The notes: generated from the letters alone by a model not told the origin. 64,000 bases of DNA from Sphingobium ummariense RL-3 (GCF_000447205.1 NZ_AUWY01000120.1:185858-249857); one strand, 5' to 3'. Shown: positions 26,360-36,214, counted from the first letter of the stretch. Made by a program: numbers and translations.

Positions 26360-26872
26360 TCAGCCTCCGCGCAGGCCGAAGACCATCGCGCGCTCGGTTT
26401 CGGGGATCAGCCCCTCCAGCACGCGCCAGAATCCGGTGACGGAACCTTGGCCCGCCTGGGCATAGGCGACGGCCATCCGTTCCCGGAGCGCGCGAAACAG
26501 ATCGGCTTCCAGCGCCTTGCCTGACGCGCTCAGCCGCAGCAGCTTCTGACGCCGGTCGCTCGGGCCCTGCCGCGCTTCGATAAGCCCGCGATCCGTCAGT
26601 TCGGTGAGCACGCGACCCAGCGACTGCTTGGTGATGCCCAGCAGCCGCAGCAGATCCTTGACCGGCAGGTCGGGCTGGCGCGAGATGAAGTAGATCGCCC
26701 GGTGGTGCGCGCGGCCCAGCCCTTGTTCGGCAAGCCCTTCGTCGATCGAGCGCGTCAGCGCGGCATAGCCGAAATAGAGCAACTCGATGCCCTGGCGGAT
26801 CTCGTCCTCGCGCAGGAAGAGCGGAGAGGCGGGCATGATCGGCGAAGCGGGGTAGGAAGGGGATGCGGACAT
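26360..26872 (-). CDS. MarR family transcriptional regulator
   Basis: A 170-aa winged-helix regulator with the DNA-binding core LPVKDLLRLLGITKQSLGRV, then LTELTDRGLIEARQGPSDRR, the typical MarR wing. The effector is unknown. The ATG at 26872 gives an N-terminal tail of about 18 poorly conserved residues; the ATG at 26836 is an alternative. A pair of 16-bp direct repeats lies 20-53 bp upstream and may be its operator. Confidence 0.9.
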   Translation of the reverse strand: MSASPSYPASPIMPASPLFLREDEIRQGIELLYFGYAALTRSIDEGLAEQGLGRAHHRAIYFISRQPDLPVKDLLRLLGITKQSLGRVLTELTDRGLIEARQGPSDRRQKLLRLSASGKALEADLFRALRERMAVAYAQAGQGSVTGFWRVLEGLIPETERAMVFGLRGG

Positions 26873-26891
26873 GACCGGTCTTGTCGGAGTT

Positions 26892-26925
26892 GGGCTGGCG
26901 CCATATTCTGGGCTGGCACCATATT
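26892..26925. promoter_or_regulatory. tandem 16-bp direct repeats upstream of marR
   Basis: GGGCTGGCGCCATATT (26892-26907) and GGGCTGGCACCATATT (26910-26925) differ at one base with an 18-bp period. The unit contains a near-palindromic TGGCGCCA. The position just upstream of the MarR start suggests an autoregulatory site. Confidence 0.5.
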
Positions 26926-27009
26926 GACGTGCGTTGTGGCGAATGACTAGGCTTTCCTTTCGCGCATCAGCCGCTATAGGACGGCGCCGCGGCCACGACA
27001 GCCGCGTGT

Positions 27010-27084
27010 TGGGGCGTAGCCAAGCGGTAAGGCAGCGGTTTTTGGTACCGCCATGCGCAGGTTCGAATCCTGCCGCCCCAGCCA
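27010..27084 (+). tRNA. tRNA-Gln (TTG)
   Basis: A 75-nt cloverleaf: acceptor TGGGGCG/CGCCCCA, D arm GCCAAGCGGTAAGGC, anticodon stem GCGGT/ACCGC with loop TTTTGGT (anticodon TTG), T arm GCAGG/CCTGC with TTCGAAT, discriminator G and encoded CCA. An IS remnant begins about 60 bp downstream. Confidence 0.97.
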
Positions 27085-27144
27085 GACACCTCTCCCAGGG
27101 GGGCCTAGAGCGCTCAACGGCTAATGGCTAACCTTCGCATGAGG

Positions 27145-28087
27145 TTAGGTGTTTATTCCTGGCATGTGAAGGCTGGGTTTGACGATAAAGACGTCCGGCT
27201 TTGATTTCCAAAGTTCCTCGATGGCTTCGTACGGTGTTTTGAACTTGAGTGCTTTGAGTTGCTTGGCGAATTTAGGCGGTCAGCCAGTCGCGGACCTGTC
27301 GTCGCAATTCATTGATAGAAGCATAGTGGAAGATTTGACGGCCGCTTCCTTGGTGGTTCGCACCATGCGTTCGGCCTGACCGTTGGTCCAGGGATGGTAC
27401 GGCTTGGTGAGCCGGTGCTTGCTACCGTTTTCCTGGCAGACGCGCCCAAAGAGGTGCGGGAAGATCAGGCCCATACTACGCTCGAACTGAGCGAACTGCA
27501 CGCCATTGTCGGTGAGGATGGTGTGGAATTTGTAAGGCACCGTCTTGATCAGCGCCTTCAGGAAGCCTGCGGCGACCAGCTTCGTCGCTCTACGATAGAT
27601 ACGTGCAAAGACCAGCTTGGACGTGCGGTCTACGGCGACATAGAGGTTGGCCTTGCCGCCCTCGTGGCGCAGTTCGGCGATATCGAGGTGGAAGTAGCCG
27701 ATCTCGTAGTTCTTGAACTTCTTCGGTTTCTCGCGGTCGGCCTTGGGCAGTTGGCTGATCCCATGCCGTTGTAGGCAGCGGTGCAGCGAGGAGCGGGTCA
27801 GATGCGGTCACGTCCTTGAGCGCGATGTAGACATCGTCGAGTGGCAGCCGGGCCTGCACCCGCAGCGCCACGATCGCGGTTTCCTCCATCGGCGAGAGCA
27901 CGGTGCTGCGCCGCTCCTTCGGTCCCATCGGCATGTCCTGGACCGATTGCCGATGGCGCCACTTCAGGACCGTTTTCTCGTTGATCCCGTACTTCCTGGC
28001 GAGGCTCGCGACCCAAGCTTGCGATCGCTGTAGCTCGCCTCAAATGGTGTGCGTGGTCTTGGCGCTGCCGTGGAGGACCTGGTCCAT
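27145..28087 (-). pseudogene. IS481-type transposase, decayed
   Basis: Remains of a DDE transposase. The N-terminal HTH part reads YGINEKTVLKWRHRQSV, the integrase core contains ILTDNGVQF and HRLTKPYHPWTNGQAERM, and the end reads SKPDVFIVKP before a TAA at 27145-27147. The frame from the ATG at 28087 (after GGAGGGAATT) is broken by an in-frame TGA at codon 16 and by at least three small deletions: after YIALKDV near 27810, near 27320 (AAVKSS) and near 27275 (a new TAA). No active protein can be made. Confidence 0.9.
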
Positions 28088-28147
28088 AATTCCCTCCGCT
28101 GTGATGATGACAGTTTTACTCCACCACATGCTGGGACTAAACACCTA
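27146..28147. mobile_element. IS481-family element remnant, about 1.0 kb
   Basis: Imperfect terminal inverted repeats starting TAGGTGTTTA lie at the left (from 27146) and right (to 28147) ends and stay similar for about 25 bp (TTCCTGGCATGTG against GTCCCAGCATGTG). GTTAG occurs next to both ends (27144-27148 and 28148-28152), a possible target duplication. The right end abuts the stop codon of cysQ. The transposase inside is a pseudogene. Confidence 0.85.
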
Positions 28148-28148
28148 G

Positions 28149-28901
28149 TTAGATGCGCGCGGCGGCGACCAGGTCCAGCACCTGCCGCGCATGTTCCTTC
28201 CGGCAGATCAGCAGGTCGGGCATATAGACGTCTGCCTGATTGTAGATCAGCGGCGATCCGTCGATCCGCGAACAGTGCAGGCCATGGGCGCGGGCGACCG
28301 CGACCGGTGCCATGCTGTCCCATTCATATTGGCCACCCGAATGCAGGTAGATGTCCGCCTGACCCAGGATGATGGCCATCGCCTTCGCGCCCGCCGAGCC
28401 CATCGGCACCAGTTCCGCGCCCAGTTGCTCCGCGACATCGACCGCTTCCCTTGCCGGCCGGGTCCGGGAAACGACCATGCGCAGCGTCGCGGGCGCCGGG
28501 GGAACGGCGCGCGGCTGGTCGGTCCGCAGCACCACGCCGCCGTCCAGGCCGGGCAGGGCGACCGCGCCGATCTCCGGCTCGCCGTCGACGGCCATGCCGA
28601 CATGCACCGCCCAGTCCGCGCGCGCCTCGCCATATTCGCGCGTCCCGTCGACCGGATCGACGATCCATACGCGGGTCTTGTTCAGCCGTTCGGCGCTGTC
28701 CTTCTCCTCTTCCGACAGCAGCCCATCGTCGGGGCGCTGCTCGCGAAGGGCGTGGCACAGGAACTGGTTGGCGGTCTGGTCCCCGGCCTTGCCTAGCGAC
28801 TTGCCACCGAACATGCCGCTCGCCCGCACCTCCAGCAGGATGCGCCCTGCCGTTTCGGCAAGGTGCGCAGCCAGGTCCGCGTCGGTTATCGCGCCGCTCA
28901 C
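28149..28901 (-). CDS. cysQ: 3'(2'),5'-bisphosphate nucleotidase CysQ
   Basis: Hydrolyses PAP (from PAPS use) to AMP, relieving PAP toxicity. The 250-aa protein belongs to the inositol-monophosphatase superfamily, with LLSEEEKD, the metal motif DPVDGTREY and [15 protein letters not shown]. It overlaps cysNC by 4 bp and is the last gene of the cysD-cysNC-cysQ operon. Its TAA stop touches the end of an IS remnant, but the protein length is normal, so it looks intact. Confidence 0.94.
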   Translation of the reverse strand: MSGAITDADLAAHLAETAGRILLEVRASGMFGGKSLGKAGDQTANQFLCHALREQRPDDGLLSEEEKDSAERLNKTRVWIVDPVDGTREYGEARADWAVHVGMAVDGEPEIGAVALPGLDGGVVLRTDQPRAVPPAPATLRMVVSRTRPAREAVDVAEQLGAELVPMGSAGAKAMAIILGQADIYLHSGGQYEWDSMAPVAVARAHGLHCSRIDGSPLIYNQADVYMPDLLICRKEHARQVLDLVAAARI

Positions 28902-30814
28902 GGAACGATCCTCGCCACGATCAGCTCCGCCGCTTCCTCGGGCGTCATGGCAGTGGTGTCGATCTGGATTTCGGGATCCTCGGGCGCCTCATAGGGGCTG
29001 TCGATTCCCGTAAAGTTCTTGAGCTGGCCCGACCGCGCCTTCTTGTACAGGCCCTTCACGTCGCGCGCCTCGGCCTCGGCGAGCGGCGTGTCGATGTGGA
29101 TCTCGATGAACTCGCCCGGCTGCATCATCTGGCGCACCATCTCGCGCTCGGCGCGGAAGGGAGAGATGAAGGCGGTGATCACGATCAGGCCGGCGTCGGT
29201 CATCAATCTGGCCACCTCGCCGACGCGGCGGATATTCTCCACCCGGTCGGCATCGGTGAAGCCCAGGTCCTTGTTCAGCCCGTGCCGCACATTGTCTCCA
29301 TCCAGCAGGAAGGTGTGGCGGTTCATGCGCGCCAGCTTCTTCTCCACCAGGTTTGCGATGGTCGACTTGCCCGCGCCGGAAAGGCCCGTGAACCACAGCA
29401 CGGCCGGCTTCTGGTTCTTCAGGCCCGCATGGAATTCGCGGGTCACGTCGGTCGCCTGCCAGTGGACGTTCTGCGCGCGGCGGAGCGAGAAATGCAGCAT
29501 GCCGGCTGCCACCGTGGCATTGGTGAGCTTGTCGATCAGGATGAAGCCGCCCAGCGTCCGGTTGTCCGCATAGGGCTCGAACACGATCTGCCGGTCGGTC
29601 GCCAGGTTGGCGACGCCGATGGCGTTCAGCTCCAGCGTCTTGGCCGCCAGATGCTCCATCGTGTTGACGTTGACCTGATATTTGGGCTGCTGGATGGTGG
29701 CGGTGACGGTCTGCGTGCCGATCTTGAGCCAATAGGGCCGGCCAGGAAGCATCTCCTCGTCCGCCATCCAGACGATCGTCGCCTCGAACTGGTCGGCTGC
29801 CTGGGGCGGGTTGTCCGCCGCCGCGATCACGTCGCCGCGCGAGCAGTCGACTTCGTCTGCGAAGCAGAGCGTGACCGACTGGCCGGCGATCGCCTGCTGC
29901 AGGTCGCCGTCCAGCGTGACGATGCGCGTGACGGTGCTGGTCTTGCCCGACGGCAGGACGCGAACCGCATCGCCCACCTTGATGGTACCGGTGGCGACCT
30001 GGCCAGAAAAACCGCGGAAATCGAGGTTGGGTCGGTTGACCCACTGCACCGCCATGCGGAACGGCTTGTCCTGGTCGGAGATCTGGTCGACCTCCACCGT
30101 CTCCAGATGTGCCATCAACGCCGGGCCGGCGTACCATGGCGTGTTGGCCGACAGGCCGGTGATGTTGTCGCCCTTGAATCCGGAGATCGGGATCGCGGTG
30201 AAATCCCGGATGCCGATGGAGGTGGCGAACTCGGTATAGTCCTTGACGATGCCCTCGAACACCGCCTGATCATAGCCCACCAGATCCATCTTGTTGACGG
30301 CCAGGACGATGTTCCTGATGCCGATCAGGTGGGCGAGATAGCTGTGACGCCGCGTCTGGGTCAGCACGCCCTTGCGCGCGTCGATCAGGATGACGGCCAG
30401 GTCGGCGGTCGAGGCGCCCGTGACCATGTTGCGCGTATATTGCTCGTGGCCTGGCGTGTCGGCGACGATGAACTTGCGCTTCTCGGTCGAAAAGAAGCGA
30501 TAGGCGACATCGATGGTGATGCCCTGCTCCCGCTCGGCGGCGAGGCCGTCGACCAGAAGCGCGAAGTCGATCTCCTGCCCCTGCGTGCCGACGCGCTTGC
30601 TGTCCGCCTCCAGCGCCGCCAGCTGATCCTCGAAGATCATCTTCGAATCGTAGAGCAACCGGCCGATCAGCGTCGACTTGCCATCGTCCACCGATCCGCA
30701 GGTGATGAAGCGCAGCATCGTCTTGTGCTGGTGCACCTCCAGATAGCGGTCGATATCCTCCGCGATCAGGGCGTCCGTCCGGTAGACCGGTTCTTCGGCG
30801 ACAATGTCGGACAT
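28898..30814 (-). CDS. cysNC: bifunctional sulfate adenylyltransferase subunit 1/adenylylsulfate kinase
   Basis: Fusion of CysN GTPase and CysC kinase, 638 aa. The N-terminal half has G1 GSVDDGKST at 40-48, [15 protein letters not shown] and NKMDLVG. The C-terminal half has the P-loop GLSGAGKST near 475-483 and [15 protein letters not shown] of APS kinase. With CysD it makes APS from sulfate and ATP, then phosphorylates APS to PAPS. The start overlaps the cysD stop by one base and its end overlaps cysQ by ATGA. Confidence 0.97.
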   Translation of the reverse strand: MSDIVAEEPVYRTDALIAEDIDRYLEVHQHKTMLRFITCGSVDDGKSTLIGRLLYDSKMIFEDQLAALEADSKRVGTQGQEIDFALLVDGLAAEREQGITIDVAYRFFSTEKRKFIVADTPGHEQYTRNMVTGASTADLAVILIDARKGVLTQTRRHSYLAHLIGIRNIVLAVNKMDLVGYDQAVFEGIVKDYTEFATSIGIRDFTAIPISGFKGDNITGLSANTPWYAGPALMAHLETVEVDQISDQDKPFRMAVQWVNRPNLDFRGFSGQVATGTIKVGDAVRVLPSGKTSTVTRIVTLDGDLQQAIAGQSVTLCFADEVDCSRGDVIAAADNPPQAADQFEATIVWMADEEMLPGRPYWLKIGTQTVTATIQQPKYQVNVNTMEHLAAKTLELNAIGVANLATDRQIVFEPYADNRTLGGFILIDKLTNATVAAGMLHFSLRRAQNVHWQATDVTREFHAGLKNQKPAVLWFTGLSGAGKSTIANLVEKKLARMNRHTFLLDGDNVRHGLNKDLGFTDADRVENIRRVGEVARLMTDAGLIVITAFISPFRAEREMVRQMMQPGEFIEIHIDTPLAEAEARDVKGLYKKARSGQLKNFTGIDSPYEAPEDPEIQIDTTAMTPEEAAELIVARIVP

Positions 30815-31725
30815 CAGAAGTAACCCTCCTGCTTCTTCTTCTCCATGCCGGCGCCGCCGGCATCCTTGTCGATCGCGCGCCCCTGCCGTTCGGAGGTGGT
30901 GGTGAGCAGCGTTTCCTGGATGACTTCGGACAGGGTCGTCGCCGCGCTTTCGACCGCGCCGGTCAGCGGGTAGCAGCCGAGCGTGCGGAAGCGGATCGAG
31001 CGCATGACCGGCTCTTCGCCAGCCTTCAGCGGGAACCGCTCATCATCGACCATCAGCAGCATGCCGTCGCGCTCTACCGTGGGGCGCTCTGCCGCGAAAT
31101 AGAGCGGCACGATGGGCACGTCATTCAGCTGGATATATTGCCAGATGTCGAGCTCGGTCCAGTTGCTGATCGGAAAGACGCGGATGCTCTCCCCCTTGTT
31201 CTTCTTGGCGTTGTAGAGATTCCACAGTTCCGGCCGCTGGTTCTTGGGGTCCCAACCGTGCGATGCGGTGCGGAAGGAAAAGATGCGTTCCTTGGCCCGG
31301 CTCTTCTCCTCATCGCGCCGCGCACCGCCGAAGGCCGCGTCGAAGCCATGGATGTTGAGCGCCTGCTTCAGTCCTTCGGTCTTCCACATGTCGGTGTGAA
31401 GCGGGCCGTGATCGAACGGGTTGATCCCGCGTTCCCGCGCCTCGGGGTTCTGATAGACGAGCAGTTCCATCCCGCTCTCGCGCGCCATGCGGTCGCGCAG
31501 CTCGTACATCGCCTTGAATTTCCACGTTGTATCGACGTGCAACAGCGGGAAGGGCGGCGGCGAGGGGTAGAAGGCCTTGCGCGCCAGATGCAGCATGACG
31601 GCGGAATCCTTGCCGACCGAATAGAGCATCACCGGCTTCTCGGCCTCCGCGACCACTTCCCGCAGAATGTGGATGCTTTCGGCCTCGAGCCGTTCGAGAT
31701 GCGTCAGTGTCTTTCGATCAAGCAT
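30814..31725 (-). CDS. cysD: sulfate adenylyltransferase subunit 2
   Basis: Catalytic subunit of ATP sulfurylase, 303 aa, with the PP-loop motif [25 protein letters not shown] and [15 protein letters not shown]. The start at 31725 ([20 protein letters not shown]) aligns with the known CysD N-terminus; upstream in-frame ATGs would add an unconserved tail. It is the first gene of the operon and diverges from a LuxR-type regulator. No cysH or cysI is present. Confidence 0.97.
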   Translation of the reverse strand: MLDRKTLTHLERLEAESIHILREVVAEAEKPVMLYSVGKDSAVMLHLARKAFYPSPPPFPLLHVDTTWKFKAMYELRDRMARESGMELLVYQNPEARERGINPFDHGPLHTDMWKTEGLKQALNIHGFDAAFGGARRDEEKSRAKERIFSFRTASHGWDPKNQRPELWNLYNAKKNKGESIRVFPISNWTELDIWQYIQLNDVPIVPLYFAAERPTVERDGMLLMVDDERFPLKAGEEPVMRSIRFRTLGCYPLTGAVESAATTLSEVIQETLLTTTSERQGRAIDKDAGGAGMEKKKQEGYF

Positions 31726-31780
31726 GTTCCCGCCCATCTTTGTCCAAGTCCGATCCTGCACGGCGGATTCCGGATTTTGA

Positions 31781-31796
31781 CCTCCCATATGGGAGG
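31781..31796. promoter_or_regulatory. 16-bp perfect palindrome between cysD and the luxR-type gene
   Basis: CCTCCCATATGGGAGG lies 15 bp before the ATG of the LuxR-type gene and 55 bp before the cysD start. TTGACC overlaps its left edge (31777-31782). Position and symmetry fit a binding site controlling either or both divergent genes. Confidence 0.45.
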
Positions 31797-31811
31797 GTGT
31801 AGGGAAATTTC

Positions 31812-32888
31812 ATGCGTCCTTTATCCGCCACCGATTCCGACCTTCTCGTCGCGCTGCATGAAGGAGCGTTCGAGCAGCCGCTGTGGCAGAGCTTCCTCGC
31901 GAAGTTGATGGCGTTGACCGGTGCCTGCGACGCCATATTGATCTTCCGACCTGTGGATCAGGGCGAAATCGTCGAATTGCGAGCCGTGGCTGGACCGGAG
32001 CATCATCTGCAGCAGCTGTTGCCGGGGGGGCGTCGCACGATGCGCGAGGGCCGGGTCTATGCTCTGCAGGAACTGTTGGACTGGGACGATCCGTCGCAGC
32101 GCTCCTATTATGAGAATGTGCTTGTTCCTGGGAGAATGGGGGAAGGCCGCGCCGTACGCATCGAGGAGCCGAGCGGCATTAGTGCCTGGCTGAGCGTCGT
32201 GGGCGATCGGGGATTCGGAGCCGCCGACGGCGCCTTGCTCGGGCGGCTGGTTCCCCACATCCGAGCCGCGCTCCGCAATTTCATCGCGCTCGAGCGGGAA
32301 CGGTACCGCTCGTCGCTGACATCCGACGCATTTGGCCGCCTCAATTTCGGCTGGATGACACTCGACGCCGCCAGTCGCATCGTAGACATGACGCCCAACA
32401 TCGAACCGCTGTTCCAGCGCACGGGGCTGTTGCGGCGGGGGCGCTACGATCGGCTGATGCCTTCGTCTCCCGGCGTCGATCGGGAACTGAGCGCCATCGT
32501 CCGCGGCTTCGCGCAGGATGGGGACCAGCGGCCGCGCGCGATCAATCTCAGCCGTGATCCGTGGATGGACATGCTTGTCACTCCGGCACAGCACACCTCG
32601 ATCGCGGCCGGATCGGCGCCGGTGGCGGTCGTTTATCTCAGCGGCGACCGCTGGTCCCGGTCAGACCGCTGCGACCAGCTCGTCGATCTGTTCGGTCTGC
32701 TTCCCAGCGAGGCGCGCCTCGCCTGGGCTCTCGCCCAGGGCGTGTCGATCGGCCAGGCGGCAGCTTCGCTGGGCCTGACGATCGAGACAGCGCGCAACTA
32801 CTCCAAGAAAATCTACGCCAAGACTGGGGCGAGCGGGCAGGCCGCACTGGTCCGGATCGTCCTCACCAGCGTGCTGGCGATAGCCTGA
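31812..32888 (+). CDS. LuxR C-terminal-related transcriptional regulator
   Basis: A 358-aa protein with a C-terminal LuxR/GerE helix-turn-helix, seen as LLPSEARLAWALAQGVSIGQ followed by AAASLGLTIETARNYSKKIYAKTG. The N-terminal about 280 residues resemble a PAS/GAF-like sensory region but carry no clear ligand motif; it is not an acyl-homoserine-lactone-binding domain that I can recognise. It starts at 31812 with AGGGA nearby and is divergent from cysD, so a role in sulfur control is possible but unproven. Confidence 0.87.
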   Translation: MRPLSATDSDLLVALHEGAFEQPLWQSFLAKLMALTGACDAILIFRPVDQGEIVELRAVAGPEHHLQQLLPGGRRTMREGRVYALQELLDWDDPSQRSYYENVLVPGRMGEGRAVRIEEPSGISAWLSVVGDRGFGAADGALLGRLVPHIRAALRNFIALERERYRSSLTSDAFGRLNFGWMTLDAASRIVDMTPNIEPLFQRTGLLRRGRYDRLMPSSPGVDRELSAIVRGFAQDGDQRPRAINLSRDPWMDMLVTPAQHTSIAAGSAPVAVVYLSGDRWSRSDRCDQLVDLFGLLPSEARLAWALAQGVSIGQAAASLGLTIETARNYSKKIYAKTGASGQAALVRIVLTSVLAIA

Positions 32889-32933
32889 TCCATTGCGCGA
32901 CCCGCCATTGGCCGCTAAGGCGCGGGGAATCGT

Positions 32934-33013
<80 letters not shown>

Positions 33014-33261
33014 TTTCAGATGCTGAGTTCTACGCCCTTTGGGGCGGTTTATGCGCCGGCTCGGTCGGCCAGCCTCCGCGACATTCGCCGCCCCCACATG
33101 TTCTGTGGCATCAGCGACGGCGTGCACGGATTCAACCTCGCGGCCCGGCGTGTGGGCAGGGTGCAGGCCCGCTTCGCCCGCGTCGGCGACGTCGATGTCG
33201 ACCCGGGCGCCATCCGGGCACGACTCTTTTCGGGTCGCCGGAGAGGCGAACATGTAAGGCG

Positions 33262-34572
33262 CTAGACCGCCACGACCTCGCCCCGTGCTTCCGCATAATA
33301 AGCGCCCTCGTCCAAAATCCCCTCGCGTTTCGCGACGATCACGCCGACCAGTACCTGGCCCGCGACGTTGACCGCGGTGCGGCCCATGTCGAGGATGGGG
33401 TCGATGGCGAGCAGCAGACCGGCGCCTTCCAGCGGCAGGCCGAGGGTGGAGAGGGTGAGGGTCAGCATCACGATGGCGCCGGTCAGGCCCGCCGTCGCGG
33501 CCGACCCGATCACCGACACGAAAGCGATCAGCGCATAGTCCAGCGGCGTCAGCGGGATGCCGTAGAAGCCCGCGACGAAGATCGCGGCCAGCGCAGGATA
33601 GATGGAGGCGCAGCCGTCCATCTTGGTCGTGGAGGCGAGCGGGATGGCGAAGGCGGCATAGCCGCGCTCCACGCCCAGCCGCTCGGTCACGGTCTCGGTC
33701 ACGGGCAGGGTGCCGACCGACGAACGCGAGACGAAGCCGAGCTGGATCGCCGGCCATGCCTTGGCGAAGAAGGGCAGCGGCTTGAGGCCGTTCAGCGCCA
33801 GCAGGGTCGGATAGACGACCAGCAGGACGATCGCGAGGCCGAGATAGACGGCGGCGGTGAAGCTGCCGAGCTGGGCCAGCGCGCTCCAGCCATAGGTGGC
33901 GACGGCGCTGCCGATCAGCGCGGCCGAGCCGATGGGCGTCAGGCGGATGATCCAGCCCAGGATTGCGCGCACCACCGCGAGCAGCGATCGGACGAAGGCG
34001 AGGAAGGGCTCCGCCTTCTCCCCCACCTTGAGCGTGGCGAGGCCGATAGCGATGGAGATGACCAGCAGCTGGAGGATGTTGAAGGAGAGGGTGGTCGTGA
34101 TCGACCCGTCCTCCACCGCCTTGCTGCCGGCCGACAGGGCGAGGCTGTTGCCCGGGACGAGGCCCTTCAGGAAATCGAGCCAGCCGCCGATGGAGTCGGC
34201 CTGCTTCACCGGCAGGGCGGTGCCGTGCAGGCTGGCGCCCGGCTGGACGATGAGGCCGATGGCGAGGCCGATCACAACCGCGATCAGCGCCGTGATCGCG
34301 AACCAGAGCAGCGTCTGGCCGGCGAGCCGCGCGGCATTGTCGAGCGCGCGCAGATTGGCGATGGAGGCGACGATGGCGGCGAAGACCAGCGGTGGCACAA
34401 CGGCTTTCAGCAGCGAGACGAAGATCGAACCGGTGGTCTTGAGCGTGTTGGCGAGCCAGTTGAGGTCGCCGTCCGGCCCCGCACCGATCTGCCGCGCGGC
34501 AAGGCCGAGCAGGAGGCCGACGACCATGCCGGCGAGAACCTGGAATCCGAAGCTGCGATAGTTGAGGGCCAT
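33262..34572 (-). CDS. dicarboxylate/amino acid:cation symporter (DAACS, GltP/DctA type)
   Basis: A 436-aa transporter of the SLC1-like fold, with two hairpins: FVSRSSVGTLPVTETVTERLG (HP1, serine-rich) and the NMDGT-like region seen here as STTKMDGCASIYPALAA, followed by DMGRTAVNVAGQVL near the C-terminus. It imports glutamate/aspartate or C4-dicarboxylates with Na+ or H+. KMDGC replaces the usual NMDGT, an odd change near the cation site. The start at 34572 (MALNYRSFGFQ) is chosen on membrane topology. Confidence 0.92.
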   Translation of the reverse strand: MALNYRSFGFQVLAGMVVGLLLGLAARQIGAGPDGDLNWLANTLKTTGSIFVSLLKAVVPPLVFAAIVASIANLRALDNAARLAGQTLLWFAITALIAVVIGLAIGLIVQPGASLHGTALPVKQADSIGGWLDFLKGLVPGNSLALSAGSKAVEDGSITTTLSFNILQLLVISIAIGLATLKVGEKAEPFLAFVRSLLAVVRAILGWIIRLTPIGSAALIGSAVATYGWSALAQLGSFTAAVYLGLAIVLLVVYPTLLALNGLKPLPFFAKAWPAIQLGFVSRSSVGTLPVTETVTERLGVERGYAAFAIPLASTTKMDGCASIYPALAAIFVAGFYGIPLTPLDYALIAFVSVIGSAATAGLTGAIVMLTLTLSTLGLPLEGAGLLLAIDPILDMGRTAVNVAGQVLVGVIVAKREGILDEGAYYAEARGEVVAV

Positions 34573-34759
34573 GACTTCTGTCCTTCGAGCGACCGGCACA
34601 ATATCGGATGGCGGCGATCCGATTGCGCGCAAGCAATTCTTTAGGGGAATGCAGCGCGGATAAGGTGGCCCTCTTTCCCCGCTGTGCCCGCCCAACGCAT
34701 TGGCGGGCGCGATCCGCTATGCCACACATGCGTTTCGGGTCCAGCGGGAGAAAATCAGG

Positions 34760-36133
34760 ATGACGATCATGCGGGCGCTCTGGGTCGGACTGGCACTGGC
34801 GGCGCAGGCGGGGCAGGGGGCGGCGGCGGCGCCCGACACGGCACTGGCGAAGGAGGTGCTGATGAAATCGGTCGCTTATCGCACGGTGCAGGGCGCGGGC
34901 GAGGTGCCGAAGCTGGCGGCCTATTATGCGTCGGTGCTGCGCGATGCCGGCTTTGCTGAGGGCGATATCGTCATCACGCCGATCGGGGAGACGGCGACGC
35001 TGGCCGCGACGGTGCGGGGCAGCGATCCTGCGCTCAAGCCCATATTGCTGCTCGGCCATATGGATGTGGTCGCCGCAAACCGGGCCGACTGGACCCGCGA
35101 TCCCTTCGTTCCGGTGGAGGAGGGCGGCTATATTTTCGGCCGGGGTGCGGAGGACAATAAATATGACGTCGCGATGATGGTGACGACGCTCGCCGGGCTG
35201 AAGCGCGCAGGCTGGACGCCGCGGCGCACCGTCATCCTGCTGCTGTCGGGCGACGAGGAGACCGACATGGCGACAACGAAGGCGCTGGCTGAGCAGTATC
35301 GCGATGCCGAGCTGGTGCTGAACGGCGACGGGGGCGGCGGGCTGCTGGAGGAGGACGGGCGGCCGGTGCTGTACCAGGTGCAGGCGGGGGAGAAGACCTA
35401 TGCCGACTTCGCCATCGCCTTCACCGATCCGGGTGGCCATTCGAGCGCGCCGACGCCGGGCAACCCGATCTATCGCATGGCGCGGGCGGCCGAGCGGATC
35501 GAGGGCCACCGCTTTCCGCTGATGAGCAACGATCTGACCAAGGCTTCGCTGAGGCTATCGGCGGATCGCATCGGCGGAGCGGCCGGGCAGGCGATGAAGC
35601 GCTATGCGACGACGGGCGATCCGGAGGCGGGGGAATTGCTGGCGCGCTATCCCGAATTCGTCGGGCAGGTGCGCACGACCTGCGTTGCGACGATGGCGCA
35701 GGCGGGCCATGCGCTCAATGCCCTGCCGCAGAGCGCGACCCTGAGCGTCAACTGCCGGATCTTTCCGGGCGTGGCGGTCGAGGCGGTGCGAGCGGAGCTG
35801 GAGCGGGCAGTGGGCGATCCGACGGCGAAGTTCACGACGCTGGGCGACCCGAAGGCGAGCGATGCCTCGCCGCTGCGCGAGGACGTGATGCGGGCGGTGA
35901 CGGAGGCGGTCGCGGCGCGTCATCCGGGCGTCCCGGTGATGCCGAGCATGTCGTCGGGCGCGACCGACAGCCTGTATTTCCGGGCGCTGGGGGTGCCGAG
36001 CTACGGCGTGTCGAGCCTGTTCATGAAGCCGGGGGACGGCTTCGCCCATGGCCTTAACGAGCGGGTGCCGGTGGCGGGAATCCCGGCCGCTCTGGGCCAG
36101 TGGGAGAGAGTGGTGATGCGGCTGGCGGAGTGA
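34760..36133 (+). CDS. M20/M25/M40 family metallopeptidase, exported
   Basis: A 457-aa zinc peptidase with an N-terminal signal segment (about 4-24). Metal ligands and catalytic residues are visible: H100/D102 in LLGHMDVVAA, bridging D132 in GAEDNKYD, the catalytic base E166 and ligand E167 in SGDEETDM, and the dimerisation lid region DPGGHSSAP. The family covers dipeptidases, acylases and carboxypeptidases, and the signal peptide points to the periplasm. It starts at 34760 after GGGAG. Convergent with leuA. Confidence 0.92.
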   Translation: MTIMRALWVGLALAAQAGQGAAAAPDTALAKEVLMKSVAYRTVQGAGEVPKLAAYYASVLRDAGFAEGDIVITPIGETATLAATVRGSDPALKPILLLGHMDVVAANRADWTRDPFVPVEEGGYIFGRGAEDNKYDVAMMVTTLAGLKRAGWTPRRTVILLLSGDEETDMATTKALAEQYRDAELVLNGDGGGGLLEEDGRPVLYQVQAGEKTYADFAIAFTDPGGHSSAPTPGNPIYRMARAAERIEGHRFPLMSNDLTKASLRLSADRIGGAAGQAMKRYATTGDPEAGELLARYPEFVGQVRTTCVATMAQAGHALNALPQSATLSVNCRIFPGVAVEAVRAELERAVGDPTAKFTTLGDPKASDASPLREDVMRAVTEAVAARHPGVPVMPSMSSGATDSLYFRALGVPSYGVSSLFMKPGDGFAHGLNERVPVAGIPAALGQWERVVMRLAE

Positions 36134-36164
36134 AGGCGGTGAGCGAGGCGGACAGTTGATCGCA

Positions 36165-36200
36165 GCGCCAATTCGTTTCGATATAGAAACGAATTGGCGC
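36165..36200. repeat. perfect 15-bp-arm palindrome between convergent genes
   Basis: GCGCCAATTCGTTTC (36165-36179) and its exact complement (36186-36200) flank GATATA. It lies in the 81-bp gap between the M20 peptidase and leuA ends and is AT-richer than its surroundings. It could act as a terminator hairpin for both genes, but there is no U run. Confidence 0.65.
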
Positions 36201-36214
36201 CCGTGCGTTCCGCC

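Noticed and set aside
27145..28087. Several short minus-strand frames as separate genes
   Set aside because: They are pieces of one IS481 transposase broken by indels and a stop codon.
28451..30823. 790-aa plus-strand open frame over cysQ and cysNC
   Set aside because: Antisense to unambiguous cys genes; no signal of its own.
33019..33265. Possible 81-aa gene after tRNA-Pro
   Set aside because: No ribosome-binding site, no recognisable domain, and several competing open frames in the same stretch.
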